Positions 35,296-44,890 are shown, counted from the stretch's first letter. The stretch: DNA of 64,000 nucleotides from Nitrospirota bacterium (GCA_004321915.1 SCQE01000081.1:1-64000); one strand, 5' to 3'. The notes: a model not told the origin generated them from the sequence alone. Numbers and translations are program-made.

Positions 35296-36178
35296 ACTCT
35301 GTTATGTCCGTAGGGATCCCTGTTTTGTCCCGTATGACCTGATAGAGCTTTTCGGTGCTTATATCTTTTAACAGATTTTTCCTCTTTAATGCCCCTACTG
35401 CAATCCTCATATAGTTCTCGGACTTCTCCTCATCGTCTTTGTGCACTTCGAGATATATTTTACCGTTCTTCAAACCGACCTTTACCGGCTGTCTTGTAAT
35501 AACGACCTTAGCGCCGGCCACGACGTTTTCAAAAAGCTTGGGAATGTCTTCGGGGTAAAGCCTGAGACATCCGTGCGTAGCCCGCCTTCCAACAGCCCAA
35601 GGTCTGTTAGTGCCGTGTATCATTATGCTGTGCGACGATAGCCTCAAGGCATGCGAGCCGAGAGGGTTTTCAGGGCCGGGCGGCACAACTCGCGGCAGTT
35701 CGGGACGCTCCTCTCTTATGGAATCCGGCACATGCCAACTCGGCTTTACCACTTTCTCGACTACGCTGAATTTTCCAAGCGGCGTATCGTTCCCTTCGCT
35801 TCCGATGCCTATCGGGAAAGTCTGCACAAATTTCCTGCCTTTTCGCGCAAAAAAATGATACAGCCTCATTTCGGAAATATTGATGACTATGCCGTCGTAT
35901 GTTTCCGCTTCCGGCAGCGCCCATTCTGTCGGTATTTTTATTTCTCCGTCCACCGCAGGAACAAAAGGATCAAACTCGGGATTGGCGTTTACGATAGAGT
36001 TGTAACCCACGTCAAATTTTCTCGCAATCTCTATAAGCGATTCGTTGTCCTGCACTTTGTAATTCCGTCCGGCCCCTATTAACGGACTACCCGTCCCATA
36101 GGTAAAAACTTCCGCGTATGCCGTCGAACAAAACAGCAAAAGAACGATAACCAAGAATGGAATTTTTGCAAACCGCAT
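35294..36178 (-). CDS. LysM L,D-transpeptidase (YkuD family)
   Basis: This 294-residue periplasmic protein starts at the ATG at 36178, where a signal peptide begins (MRFAKIPFLV...AYAE). It has a LysM-like peptidoglycan-binding segment (YKVQDNESLIEIARKFDVG) and the YkuD catalytic domain with HGTNRPWAVG and the active Cys in ATHGCLRL. Its family forms 3-3 cross-links or joins lipoprotein to diaminopimelate. The layout matches E. coli ErfK/YbiS/YcfS. The gene faces the Lpp-like lipoprotein gene. An upstream in-frame ATG at 36250 would bury the signal peptide. Confidence 0.9.
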   Translation of the reverse strand: MRFAKIPFLVIVLLLFCSTAYAEVFTYGTGSPLIGAGRNYKVQDNESLIEIARKFDVGYNSIVNANPEFDPFVPAVDGEIKIPTEWALPEAETYDGIVINISEMRLYHFFARKGRKFVQTFPIGIGSEGNDTPLGKFSVVEKVVKPSWHVPDSIREERPELPRVVPPGPENPLGSHALRLSSHSIMIHGTNRPWAVGRRATHGCLRLYPEDIPKLFENVVAGAKVVITRQPVKVGLKNGKIYLEVHKDDEEKSENYMRIAVGALKRKNLLKDISTEKLYQVIRDKTGIPTDITE

Positions 36179-36269
36179 TTGTCTGGATAATAATAAAGAA
36201 GATTGGCCAAAATCAATAACGCTGAAATTCCACCCATACGGATTGCTCAAAAAAACAATTCGGGAAATC

Positions 36270-36299
36270 TTGACTTTAAGGCGATGAAAATTTTAATGT
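36270..36299 (+). promoter_or_regulatory. Promoter of tRNA-Phe
   Basis: TTGACT (36270-36275), an 18-base spacer and TAATGT (36294-36299) lie just upstream of the tRNA, which starts at 36310. The spacing fits a start point near 36306. Confidence 0.5.
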
Positions 36300-36309
36300 T
36301 TATGTCCAT

Positions 36310-36385
36310 GGGCAGTTAGCTCAGTCGGTAGAGCAAGGGCCTGAAAAGCCCTGTGTCCGCAGTTCGATTCTGCGACTGCCCACCA
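36310..36385 (+). tRNA. tRNA-Phe (GAA)
   Basis: This is a 76-base cloverleaf with acceptor GGGCAGT pairing to ACTGCCC. The anticodon loop is CTGAAAA with GAA, the T arm contains AGTTCGATTCT, and CCA is encoded. It precedes the nucleoside transporter gene by 119 bases on the same strand. Confidence 0.96.
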
Positions 36386-36504
36386 TGTTTCCCTTTTTTG
36401 CAAAAACATCCTTAATCCATTTCCTTCTTTTCAAACGACCTTTTGGTGGGTTAAAATGTGCCTGCCTTAGGCGCAGCGCAATTCTTTTTTCGCGGGGAAA
36501 GACC

Positions 36505-37746
36505 ATGATGAAACTCCAGAGCTTGTTCGGACTTTTTGCGATCGCCGGTATTGCGTGGCTGTTGAGCGAGAATAGGCGTAATGTTAAATGGAAGAGCGCA
36601 GCCGCCGGAATTTTGCTTCAGATCGCAATTGCGGGGCTGATGCTTAATGTCCCGGCATTCAAGGATTTCTTTCTTGTCCTCAACAAACTGGTAATAGCGC
36701 TTGAAGATGCATCAAAGGCCGGCACCGCTTTTGTTTTCGGATATCTTGGAGGAGGTCCTCTTCCGTTTGATGAGAAATTTCCGGGATCGTCTTTTATTCT
36801 TGCGTTTCAGGCATTGCCTCTTGTGCTCGTTATCGGGGCACTCTCGTCATTGCTTTTTTATTGGCGCGTTCTGCCCTATGTTGTAAAGGCCCTGTCCTTG
36901 GCCCTTCAAAAGGCCCTTAATATCGGCGGCGCCTTGAGTCTCGGCTGTTCTACTACTATCTTTTTAGGCATGGTCGAATCACCGCTGCTCATAAAACCCT
37001 ATCTGAAGCAAATGACGAGAAGCGAGCTTTTTTCTCTTATGACATGCGGAATGGCTTGTATAGCAGGTACGGTCATGGTCCTGTATTCCACAATTCTTAA
37101 AGGCGTCATCCCGGACCCGATGGGGCATATACTTATAGCCTCGTTAATCCATGCTTCCGCTGCTATTACAGTGGCAAGGATCATTATTCCGGAAACAGGT
37201 GAGCAGACCACGGGAAGTCTCATGCCCGGGCAGACAGCTTCAAACTCTATGGATGCAATTGTAAAAGGCACTCTTGACGGATTACACCTTCTGCTTAATA
37301 TTATTGCGATGCTGGTTGTTATGGTCGCGCTTGTATATCTGGCCAATCAATGTTTGAGTGCATTGCCTGATATTAACGGAGGCCCTGTTACCCTGCAAAA
37401 ATTGCTCGGGTATCTCATGTCGCCCATTGTCTGGCTGTTCGGAATTCCATGGTCCGAAGCGCAGGCCGCAGGCTCATTGATGGGGACAAAAACAATGCTT
37501 AACGAGCTCCTTGCCTACATAGAACTGGCAAAACTTCCGCCTGAGGCTTTAAGTCCCAGAAGCAGACTGATAATGACTTATGCGCTTTGCAGTTTTGCGA
37601 ACTTCGGCAGTCTCGGAATACTTATAGGCGGTCTCGGAAGTATGGTGCCCGAAAGACGTGACGAGGTCGTCTCGTTGAGCATTAAAGCCTTACTTGCAGG
37701 AACGATTGCGACCTGTATGACCGGGGCGGTCGTCGGTCTCTTTTAA
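36505..37746 (+). CDS. Concentrative nucleoside transporter (NupC/CNT family)
   Basis: This 413-residue multi-span protein starts at the tandem ATGs at 36505/36508 after GGGGA; the longer frame begins in the tRNA and is rejected. The Gate/nucleoside-recognition features are present, including a small-residue helix followed by ESPLLIKPYL, MTRSELFSLMTCGMA, and GTKTMLNELLAYIEL near the C-terminus. Members use a proton or sodium gradient to import nucleosides. It stands alone, with a terminator after it. Confidence 0.9.
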   Translation: MMKLQSLFGLFAIAGIAWLLSENRRNVKWKSAAAGILLQIAIAGLMLNVPAFKDFFLVLNKLVIALEDASKAGTAFVFGYLGGGPLPFDEKFPGSSFILAFQALPLVLVIGALSSLLFYWRVLPYVVKALSLALQKALNIGGALSLGCSTTIFLGMVESPLLIKPYLKQMTRSELFSLMTCGMACIAGTVMVLYSTILKGVIPDPMGHILIASLIHASAAITVARIIIPETGEQTTGSLMPGQTASNSMDAIVKGTLDGLHLLLNIIAMLVVMVALVYLANQCLSALPDINGGPVTLQKLLGYLMSPIVWLFGIPWSEAQAAGSLMGTKTMLNELLAYIELAKLPPEALSPRSRLIMTYALCSFANFGSLGILIGGLGSMVPERRDEVVSLSIKALLAGTIATCMTGAVVGLF

Positions 37747-37770
37747 TTTGTTTTTATAACAGTATCTGCA

Positions 37771-37814
37771 GCAAGAAAAAACGACTATTTTTTCCTTGCA
37801 ATATTGTTTTTTTT
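37771..37814 (+). terminator. Intrinsic terminator after the nucleoside transporter
   Basis: GCAAGAAAAAA and TTTTTTCCTTGC form a stem with one bulge around CGACTA, followed a few bases later by a run of eight Ts (37807-37814). Confidence 0.6.
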
Positions 37815-37820
37815 AGGTTA

Positions 37821-37850
37821 TTGTATAGCCTAACTGGTTAGTATTAGAAT
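37821..37850 (+). promoter_or_regulatory. Candidate promoter and operator of the pilus operon
   Basis: TTGTAT (37821-37826), an 18-base spacer and TAGAAT (37845-37850) would start transcription near 37857, before the GTG at 37871. The spacer contains the perfect palindrome CTAAC-TG-GTTAG (37830-37841), a possible regulator site. Confidence 0.4.
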
Positions 37851-37870
37851 TATGGCTGAAAAGGGGCGGT

Positions 37871-39268
37871 GTGGCTAAGAAGGTATCCGTAAGCTTCGAG
37901 AACGAGATCGTCAAGGTGGTTTATGCTTCTCCGTCAAGCGAAGGGGTGACGGTAGAATCTCATATTACCATGAAGGACGAGGAGTTCGATGAGTTTCTCA
38001 AGACAGAAAAAACACGCCGTTTTACAGTAACCGCAAATTTCAAACGGACATATCAGGACATAATCACACTGCCTCCGGTCAAGGACAAAATTCTCAGTAA
38101 GCTGGTAGAACTCGATATAAAAAAGAAGGCGCCCGATTTAGGCGAAATCTCCTTCTATTACTCCGTGCTCAACGACATGATCGAAGAGGGCAGAAAGGTC
38201 ATTTCGGTTTTTGTCTATGCGGTAAGCGGCGAAGAACTGTCGCAGGTATTCGGGAGATTTTCAAAATACGGAAAAATAGTCAATGACCTGTATCCGGATT
38301 CGCTTCTGCTGTCATGCCTTAGCACTGCCGGAGAAAAAACCGCAAATGAAGCCAATGTTTATGTCAGTGAGAGCGGAAGCATTAAAAACATTCTACTTGC
38401 CGAAAACGGCAAGGTGTATTTTATGCGCAGTTTTCAGTCGTCGGAAAGCGGAATAAACGATGCGGACGTCCAGAACATAAACATGACCCTGAACTATTGC
38501 CGCCAAACCCTAAGAAAGAACCCTGTGGCTGTAACGTTTATGGGGACCGCGGCTTACAAGTACAGTGCGAATATAGCCCTTGCCGCTCCTCCATGCTGTT
38601 CCACCCACAGCATAAATTCAAACCTGTCTTCGGAAAAATGCGCCGAGTACTTGGCCCCCATTGCGGCGCTAATGCCGCTCGCAGACCTTGCCAAATACAG
38701 TTTCCTGCCTGAAGACACAAAAGCCGTGCGTTTGCAGAAGATGATCATGCTGTACAGCTCGTGTGCCCTTATAGTCATATCGCTTGCCGGAGGCGCATAT
38801 CTAAACAAACTCTCTTCAGAGCGCAAACAGGTCCAAGACAATATAACGGCGCTAAGAAGCGAAATAGCGCAGATGGGTTCTGTGACGGCCGGTTACAAAG
38901 CGAGGTTTGACGAACTCCAGAAGGTAATGCCTCGGATACAGTTTATCAATGATATAAATTCTTCCCCCGACATGAAGAAAACACTGATCGCTTTATCCGA
39001 GATTGCGCCTGCAAAGCTCAATCTTCCTACTGTCAGCTTCGGCTCCATACAGATCGAGCGTGAGGCCAAAAACGTGAAGCTGATCATAAAAGGGAACATA
39101 AAATCCTTTACCTATATCGATCTCGAGACTACTTACGCCAAACTCCTTGACGCGTTGAAAGGCAAAGGACTGGAAGTGATCTCTAAAAACATGTCCATCC
39201 AAGAAAAAACCTTTCAGGTCGAGGCCCGGATGGTTGCAAGCCCTGCTGCCGGAGGTGCCGTAAAATGA
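37871..39268 (+). CDS. MshI-like pilus assembly protein (PilM-PilN fusion layout)
   Basis: This 465-residue protein has a cytoplasmic N-terminal region of about 280 residues consistent with the PilM/GspL actin-like fold. One transmembrane helix lies at about 292-311, followed by a periplasmic part with a coiled coil and a ferredoxin-like PilN-type domain. It begins with GTG after AAGGGGCGG. In MSHA systems MshI joins the inner-membrane platform to the secretin through the J and K proteins, which follow here. Sequence divergence makes the family call rest partly on gene order. Confidence 0.75.
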   Translation: MAKKVSVSFENEIVKVVYASPSSEGVTVESHITMKDEEFDEFLKTEKTRRFTVTANFKRTYQDIITLPPVKDKILSKLVELDIKKKAPDLGEISFYYSVLNDMIEEGRKVISVFVYAVSGEELSQVFGRFSKYGKIVNDLYPDSLLLSCLSTAGEKTANEANVYVSESGSIKNILLAENGKVYFMRSFQSSESGINDADVQNINMTLNYCRQTLRKNPVAVTFMGTAAYKYSANIALAAPPCCSTHSINSNLSSEKCAEYLAPIAALMPLADLAKYSFLPEDTKAVRLQKMIMLYSSCALIVISLAGGAYLNKLSSERKQVQDNITALRSEIAQMGSVTAGYKARFDELQKVMPRIQFINDINSSPDMKKTLIALSEIAPAKLNLPTVSFGSIQIEREAKNVKLIIKGNIKSFTYIDLETTYAKLLDALKGKGLEVISKNMSIQEKTFQVEARMVASPAAGGAVK

Positions 39269-39795
39269 CCGCCCAATTTTTTAAAAGGATAGATATTAAA
39301 TTCACGGTTTTTTACGTTTGCTCCGTCTTGGTCCTGACCGGCATAATAGTTGCAATTTCCCTCTCGATACGGCATAATCAAGCGCTTTCCGCCGATGTGA
39401 CCAGCCTTCAGAACATCAAATCTAACCTTGCTAAAATGAAGAACGCCCCTGAGCTTATAAATGCGGCGATCGAAGACATTAAAAAAGCCATTCCGGAGAA
39501 AGACATAAAAACACCCGAAGTGCAGGTCTTCGCAGCGGTTGATGAACTGAAGGCCAAGTTTCAAGGCAGCGATGTTTCGTTTACCGCTATGGAACAGAAG
39601 AGCAATGAAATTATCATGCCGGTAATTATTAAGGGGTCATTCGACGATTATACCGATTTTACAAATGTGGTAGGTAATCTGCAGACATGGAAGTCCCCGT
39701 TTTTTGTAATAGATTCAATCTCTCTTACCGAAGGCAAGAGAAACGAATCTGTCGATTTCGAGTTAAAGGCAAAACTAAGGACTATAAAAAACTGA
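39265..39795 (+). CDS. MshJ/PilO-like inner-membrane pilus protein
   Basis: This 176-residue protein has one N-terminal transmembrane helix (12-34), a coiled coil (about 40-75) and a small alpha/beta domain, the PilO/GspM layout. It should pair with the upstream MshI-like protein in the periplasm. The ATG overlaps the previous stop (ATGA). Assignment is by topology and position. Confidence 0.75.
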   Translation: MTAQFFKRIDIKFTVFYVCSVLVLTGIIVAISLSIRHNQALSADVTSLQNIKSNLAKMKNAPELINAAIEDIKKAIPEKDIKTPEVQVFAAVDELKAKFQGSDVSFTAMEQKSNEIIMPVIIKGSFDDYTDFTNVVGNLQTWKSPFFVIDSISLTEGKRNESVDFELKAKLRTIKN

Positions 39796-39796
39796 T

Positions 39797-40288
39797 ATGG
39801 GAATGTTACAGAAATTTATTGCGTTTATGATTGCGCCGCTTCTCTTGCTGCCGTTAGGGTACTACATATCGAAAAAAATAAATATCGGGACCTCTCTTGC
39901 TCCTGCTGAAAAAAATGTCCAGCCTTTCAAACAGGACGATGTTAAAGTGCTCCCTCAGGAAATCGCGGCAGACGCAAAAAACATTCAGAGTCCGATAGAG
40001 CTTAAGCTGCCGGAAAAAAAGGTCGTAGAGAAAAAGGCCGCTAAGAAAAGCTATCCCAAAGACTCGCTGGCCGCTATTACAGAACAGGCAGACAAGAAGA
40101 AAGAGCCTCCCGAAGAGGTTGTCAAGCTGAACTTGACTCTTACGAGACATGATAAAAAAATGGCCGTAATCAATGGGAAACTGGTGCGTGAAGGCGACCA
40201 GTTTGAGGACAATAAGGTAGAAAAAATCGAGCGTACTAAAGTTTTACTAAAAGACAAAAAGGGGGAAAAATGGTTGATAATGGAGTAA
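39797..40288 (+). CDS. MshK/PilP/GspB-like periplasmic linker
   Basis: This 163-residue protein has one N-terminal helix (8-25), a long Lys/Pro-rich spacer (35-105) and a C-terminal beta domain (LNLTLTRHDKKMAVINGK...VLLKDKKGEKWL). That domain resembles the GspB/GspC/PilP fold that contacts the secretin. The end overlaps the secretin gene by 19 bases, so the pair is coupled. Confidence 0.72.
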   Translation: MGMLQKFIAFMIAPLLLLPLGYYISKKINIGTSLAPAEKNVQPFKQDDVKVLPQEIAADAKNIQSPIELKLPEKKVVEKKAAKKSYPKDSLAAITEQADKKKEPPEEVVKLNLTLTRHDKKMAVINGKLVREGDQFEDNKVEKIERTKVLLKDKKGEKWLIME

Positions 40289-41994
40289 GCTCCAAAAAAT
40301 CGAAATTGCGGAGGTCGCTCGCTTTAACGGGGACTCTATTGACCGCTTGTGTTTTCCTGTTGTCGGCATGTAAGTCGTCTCCGTTTGACATTAAAAGAGA
40401 CATAGCCATCCCCAAAGAGGCAAAAGAAACCAAGCGCGACAAGCCTATCCCCCCAAAGCCTGAAGCGCCTGAGTTTGTGCCTGTAAGCGAAGACGCATCC
40501 CCTCTAAAAACCCGGATGATCGATATTGTAGCGAAGAATATTTCGCTCGGCGATGTTATTAACGTAATCGCCGAGGCGACAAACCTGAACCTTGCTCTGG
40601 ATAAAGATGTAGATACCGGAAAGACGCTGAGTTTGAACCTTAAGAATGTTACTGCCGAAGACGCTTTGAACACTGTATTTACCTCTTTCGATTATTACTG
40701 GGCGCTTAAAAACAATATGCTGATAGTAAAGGCCGTTGACACGAAGATTTTTGAGATCGGCCATCCGGCAGTGACCCAAACCCTCGATATTGACATCGGC
40801 GGCGATATTATCGGAGGCGCAATGTCGGCAGCAGGCGGAAGCGCAAGCAATATAAAAGGCAATATAACACAGAAGGTTGCGTCCGATAAGTCGGCCCTCG
40901 ATTTCTGGACCGCGATAGAAGGTTCCGTTGGGAACATTATGGGAGCAAGCTGCGGAAGCGGAGGAGGAGGCAGCGCTGCAAGAACACAGACCGCTTCTAC
41001 GCCAACGCAACAAACAGCGCAACCTGCAGCACAATCACTCCTCCAGTCTCAAGGGCAGACTGTACAGTTAAGCGCGCCTTCTCAGGCCGGCCCTGTCTCG
41101 GCTGCCCGAGAAACCTGCAGCGTCAACAAGATGGCCGGGACAATAATGGTCACGACCACCAAACGCAATATGGAGAAGATCGAGCAGTACATAAATGTTG
41201 TAAAAAAGGTGCTCAACAGGCAGGTTGTGGTCGAGGCCAAAATAATAGAGGTGAACCTGAATAATAATTTGACTTTCGGCATCGACTGGTCTGCTGTCAG
41301 GCATTCCATGAGCAGCGCAGACAGGTTTGCAGCCAGCACTATTTCAACGCTTCCCAGCGCTAATTTCACGACGAGCGGAGGTTTCTCGAGCGTTCTCTCG
41401 ACAGGGTCCTTCTTCACTGCAAAGTGGGGAAGAGGCGATATGTTTCAGATAGTGTTAAACGCGTTACAGACCCAAGGCGACATAAGGACCCTCTCGAACC
41501 CGAGAATAAACCTTATGAACGGACAGACCGCCCTATTGGGCGTTGGGCGCAGCAGGACATACCTTGCAAAAATACAAACTAACGTGACTGCAGGCACAAC
41601 AACAACAACCTCAACAACAACCGAGGACAGGACCGTCCTGTCCGGCTTGATGATAGGGATAGTCCCCTATATCAGCGATGCCGGTGAAATTACCCTGACC
41701 GTAACTCCGATAATTTCTGAACTCCAATCCCTAGATACTATTGCACTGTCCGGCGGTAATACAATCCAACTGCCGACGATAGATCTAAGGGAGATGAGCA
41801 CAACCGTAAAGGTCAAGGATGATGAAATGGTGGTAATAGGCGGCCTGATAAAGAGAAAAGAGGGTATTGACGACAAACAGGTCCCTTTATTGGGAAGCAT
41901 TCCGTTGTTAGGAAATCTTTTCAAGAGTAAAGCCAAGACCGATGAAAAGACGGAGCTGGTAGTAATACTGCATCCTGTGCTGGTGTCGAGATAA
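40270..41994 (+). CDS. mshL: MshL-type secretin lipoprotein
   Basis: This 574-residue outer-membrane secretin has lipobox LLSAC (Cys34), periplasmic N domains (about 70-160) and a GspD-type domain. Its C-terminal beta-barrel secretin signature includes VPLLGSIPLLGNLFK. A Gly/Ser/Gln-rich linker flanked by two cysteines (near SCGSGGGG and ETCSVN) interrupts the N region, and a Thr-rich loop lies in the gate region. It should form the multimeric exit pore for the pilus. Confidence 0.9.
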   Translation: MVDNGVSSKKSKLRRSLALTGTLLTACVFLLSACKSSPFDIKRDIAIPKEAKETKRDKPIPPKPEAPEFVPVSEDASPLKTRMIDIVAKNISLGDVINVIAEATNLNLALDKDVDTGKTLSLNLKNVTAEDALNTVFTSFDYYWALKNNMLIVKAVDTKIFEIGHPAVTQTLDIDIGGDIIGGAMSAAGGSASNIKGNITQKVASDKSALDFWTAIEGSVGNIMGASCGSGGGGSAARTQTASTPTQQTAQPAAQSLLQSQGQTVQLSAPSQAGPVSAARETCSVNKMAGTIMVTTTKRNMEKIEQYINVVKKVLNRQVVVEAKIIEVNLNNNLTFGIDWSAVRHSMSSADRFAASTISTLPSANFTTSGGFSSVLSTGSFFTAKWGRGDMFQIVLNALQTQGDIRTLSNPRINLMNGQTALLGVGRSRTYLAKIQTNVTAGTTTTTSTTTEDRTVLSGLMIGIVPYISDAGEITLTVTPIISELQSLDTIALSGGNTIQLPTIDLREMSTTVKVKDDEMVVIGGLIKRKEGIDDKQVPLLGSIPLLGNLFKSKAKTDEKTELVVILHPVLVSR

Positions 41995-42013
41995 ATATAA
42001 AAGGTATCCGCGA

Positions 42014-43660
42014 ATGGCGACTATAAGAATAGGAGACCTGCTTAAGTCCAGAGGACTTATAAGCGACAAGCAGCTCGGTATCGCGCTGATCCAGCAGAAG
42101 GTAACGGGAGACCTGCTCGGCGATGCCATTATAAAGCTGGGCTTTGTTTCTTCAAAAGAAATGGCCTATATTCTGGCCGAACAGTCGGGAATCCCGTTCG
42201 TAGATTTGACCGAATATCAGATCCCCGAAGCTGCATTGCGCGCCGTGCCCAAAGAGGTTGCGGCCAAGTCAAGATTTATACCGCTCGATTACGCTGACGG
42301 GAAGCTCACAATAGGCATCATTAATTCAAGCAACATTATGGCTGTCGATGCCGCCGCAAGGATCACCAAAACAACTCCTTCGGTCTGTATCGTTGATTCG
42401 GACGGATTTGACGACTACCTTGAAACAGCTTATTTCTTTCTCGAAAACCCGATCCTAAAACAGTTTGACGAAAACGTCAAGTCCATTACCACTACAGGAA
42501 CCGTCACCGGCCCGATCATTACGGCGCTGACCGATCTTATGATAATGGACGGCATAAGAAGAAGCACGACAGACATTCATATTACGCCTCTAAACGATAT
42601 AGTCCATATCTTTTATAGAGTTGACGGCGTTCTGCAATACGGGCACGGGGTGCCTAAAGTTGCGCAGAGCGGTATCATATCCAGAATAAAAATTCTTTCA
42701 CAGCTCGATATAGCCGAGCAGCGCCTGCCTCAGGACGGCGCTATGACCTTTACGTTCTTAAACAGAAAATATGACATCCGCGTATCTACTATACCGACGA
42801 TATACGGCGAAAACACTGTTTTAAGAATACTGCCGGTTTCTCTCGGTCTTGCAAATCTCGACAGGCTTGGATTTGATGAAGCCAACATAAAGAACATCAA
42901 AAGATTGTTCAAAAAACCTTTTGGCATTATTCTGGTGACAGGCCCCACCGGCAGCGGAAAAACCACGACGCTTTATGCGGCGCTTAGAGAAATAAATATC
43001 TTGGAAAGAAATGTTCTGACGGTCGAAGACCCTGTCGAATACAAGCTTGCGTTCGTAAAACAGACGCAGGTCAACGAAAAGGCGGGGTTCGATTTCGCGC
43101 TTGCCGGAAGAAACTTCATGCGGCAGGACCCCGATGTAATCCTGCTCGGAGAGATAAGAGATGAAGAGACCGCAAAAATAGCGATCAGGGCATCGATAAC
43201 CGGACATCTGGTTATTTCAACCCTGCATGCCAACGATGCCACTACTGCCGTGCCCCGTCTTCTTGACCTCGGCATAGACAGGTTCCTGTTGTCCACCTCT
43301 ATTCTTGCCGTGGTTTCGCAGAGACTCATAAGAAAATTATGTCAGGCATGCAGAATATCTTACGAGCTTAATAACGAAGAATCGGCCGCTTTCAAAGAAT
43401 ACGGCTTGTCCGTTACGACCGCCTTTAAGGAAAAAGGGTGTCCTAAATGTTCCGGCTCCGGATTTACAGGCAGAACGGTCATAGGGGAAATAATGATTAT
43501 CGATGACGAAATAAAAGAACTTATATTCTCGGGCGCATCGGTCACGAAAATAACGGAAGCCGCTATACGAAAGGGCATGAAAGTGTTCAAAAGCGAAGGC
43601 CTCAGAAAGGCGTCCCTCGGCATAACCTCACTCGAAGAGGTATTGAGAGTTACAGGTTGA
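42014..43660 (+). CDS. mshE: Pilus assembly ATPase MshE (GspE/PilB family)
   Basis: This 548-residue extension motor has N-terminal MshEN nucleotide-binding domains (c-di-GMP-binding in studied homologues). The motor domain has Walker A GPTGSGKTTT, an Asp box, Walker B DPDVILLGEIRD and a His box (GHLVISTLHAND). Near the end CQAC and CPKC form the tetra-cysteine zinc motif. It should power pilin polymerisation through the MshG platform encoded next. No PilT-type retraction ATPase is nearby. Confidence 0.93.
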   Translation: MATIRIGDLLKSRGLISDKQLGIALIQQKVTGDLLGDAIIKLGFVSSKEMAYILAEQSGIPFVDLTEYQIPEAALRAVPKEVAAKSRFIPLDYADGKLTIGIINSSNIMAVDAAARITKTTPSVCIVDSDGFDDYLETAYFFLENPILKQFDENVKSITTTGTVTGPIITALTDLMIMDGIRRSTTDIHITPLNDIVHIFYRVDGVLQYGHGVPKVAQSGIISRIKILSQLDIAEQRLPQDGAMTFTFLNRKYDIRVSTIPTIYGENTVLRILPVSLGLANLDRLGFDEANIKNIKRLFKKPFGIILVTGPTGSGKTTTLYAALREINILERNVLTVEDPVEYKLAFVKQTQVNEKAGFDFALAGRNFMRQDPDVILLGEIRDEETAKIAIRASITGHLVISTLHANDATTAVPRLLDLGIDRFLLSTSILAVVSQRLIRKLCQACRISYELNNEESAAFKEYGLSVTTAFKEKGCPKCSGSGFTGRTVIGEIMIIDDEIKELIFSGASVTKITEAAIRKGMKVFKSEGLRKASLGITSLEEVLRVTG

Positions 43661-43667
43661 TTTATTA

Positions 43668-44885
43668 ATGGAACTTTATGCATATAAGGCGGTAGATTCT
43701 TACGGCGCCGAGATAAAAGGGTTCACCCAAGGCAGGGACATCTCGGACATCTATCGCGAACTCAGCGCGAAAGGCTTTCATGTTTTAAGCGTAAAAAAAG
43801 AACACCAGATGCTCGTCGGCGTAATCAGATTTTTCGAAACATGGCGGGTCAAACGCACCGACATTATCGAGTTTTCGAGCAATCTTTCCATGATGCTTAA
43901 AGCGGGTGTCCCGATACTTACGGCCCTTGAAGACATATCGTCTACCCTAGACAACAAGGTCTTTAAAAATGTGGTTGAAAACATAACCCGAGAAGTCCAG
44001 ATGGGAATGAGGTTCTCGGATGCGCTCGCCATGCACCGGCAGTATTTCCCGGATATATTCGTAAGGCTGGCAACGATAGGCGAGGAATCGGGACAGCTCG
44101 ACAACAGTCTTAAAGAAATAGCGGACCATCTCCAACGCATGGAGGACCTCGTAGCCTCCATAAAAAGGGCTTTGATGTACCCGGTTTTTGCGGTTGTAAC
44201 CACTACAGGGGCTTTAATCTTCTGGCTCGCATTCGTATTGCCCAAAATGGTCCCTGTAATTAAGGATATGGGCGTCAAACTGCCGCCGTTAACGCTGTTT
44301 TTGATGTTTGCCAGCGATTTTACGCAGAAATACTGGTTTACGGCGGTACTGATACCGTTTATCGTGCTTCCTGCCATAAAAATACTTGGACGCATAGAAC
44401 GCGTTAAATATTATTATGATTATGCAAAAATAAAGGTCCCGATAGTAAAACTTATTATTTACAACAAACTGCTGGCGATATTCACGGAACAGTTCAGAAT
44501 ACTTATCATGGCCGGCCTTCCGATGGACAGGATTTTTGATATAGTGTCCGGCGTAATTTCGAACAAGGTTTTTGAAAAGGCGATATTAGAGACAAAGGAA
44601 AGGGTAATGTCGGGCGAGAGCATATCGAGCTCGCTGAAAGCCCAGCCGGTATTCCCGCCGCTCGTTATAAGGATGGTCGATATCGGTGAAACCAGCGGAA
44701 GTCTTGACAACCAGTTCGGATTTCTTGCAGAGCATTACCTGAAAAAATTAGACGACATATCCGAAAAACTCGGAAAGATATTGGAGCCTGTTATAATGGT
44801 GGTCCTCGGAGGCCTTTTCGCAATTATTATTATGGGGCTCATGTTGCCTATCTATGAGCTTGTTTCTAAATTCGGGAAGGGATAA
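43668..44885 (+). CDS. mshG: Pilus platform protein MshG (GspF/PilC family)
   Basis: This 405-residue inner-membrane protein is built of two GspF repeats, each a cytoplasmic helical bundle followed by membrane segments (near 168-190, 218-240, 370-395). FSSNLSMMLKAGVPILTALE and the matching FRILIMAGLPMDRIFD mark the repeat pair. It couples ATPase rotation to pilin extraction. It starts eight bases after the ATPase stop. Confidence 0.93.
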   Translation: MELYAYKAVDSYGAEIKGFTQGRDISDIYRELSAKGFHVLSVKKEHQMLVGVIRFFETWRVKRTDIIEFSSNLSMMLKAGVPILTALEDISSTLDNKVFKNVVENITREVQMGMRFSDALAMHRQYFPDIFVRLATIGEESGQLDNSLKEIADHLQRMEDLVASIKRALMYPVFAVVTTTGALIFWLAFVLPKMVPVIKDMGVKLPPLTLFLMFASDFTQKYWFTAVLIPFIVLPAIKILGRIERVKYYYDYAKIKVPIVKLIIYNKLLAIFTEQFRILIMAGLPMDRIFDIVSGVISNKVFEKAILETKERVMSGESISSSLKAQPVFPPLVIRMVDIGETSGSLDNQFGFLAEHYLKKLDDISEKLGKILEPVIMVVLGGLFAIIIMGLMLPIYELVSKFGKG

Positions 44886-44890
44886 AGACT

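Noticed and set aside
36385-36504. N-terminal extension of the nucleoside transporter starting at the tRNA end
   Set aside because: The ATG at 36385 uses the last base of the tRNA CCA; the extension is non-hydrophobic and unlike the family, and the tandem ATGs at 36505 follow a ribosome site.
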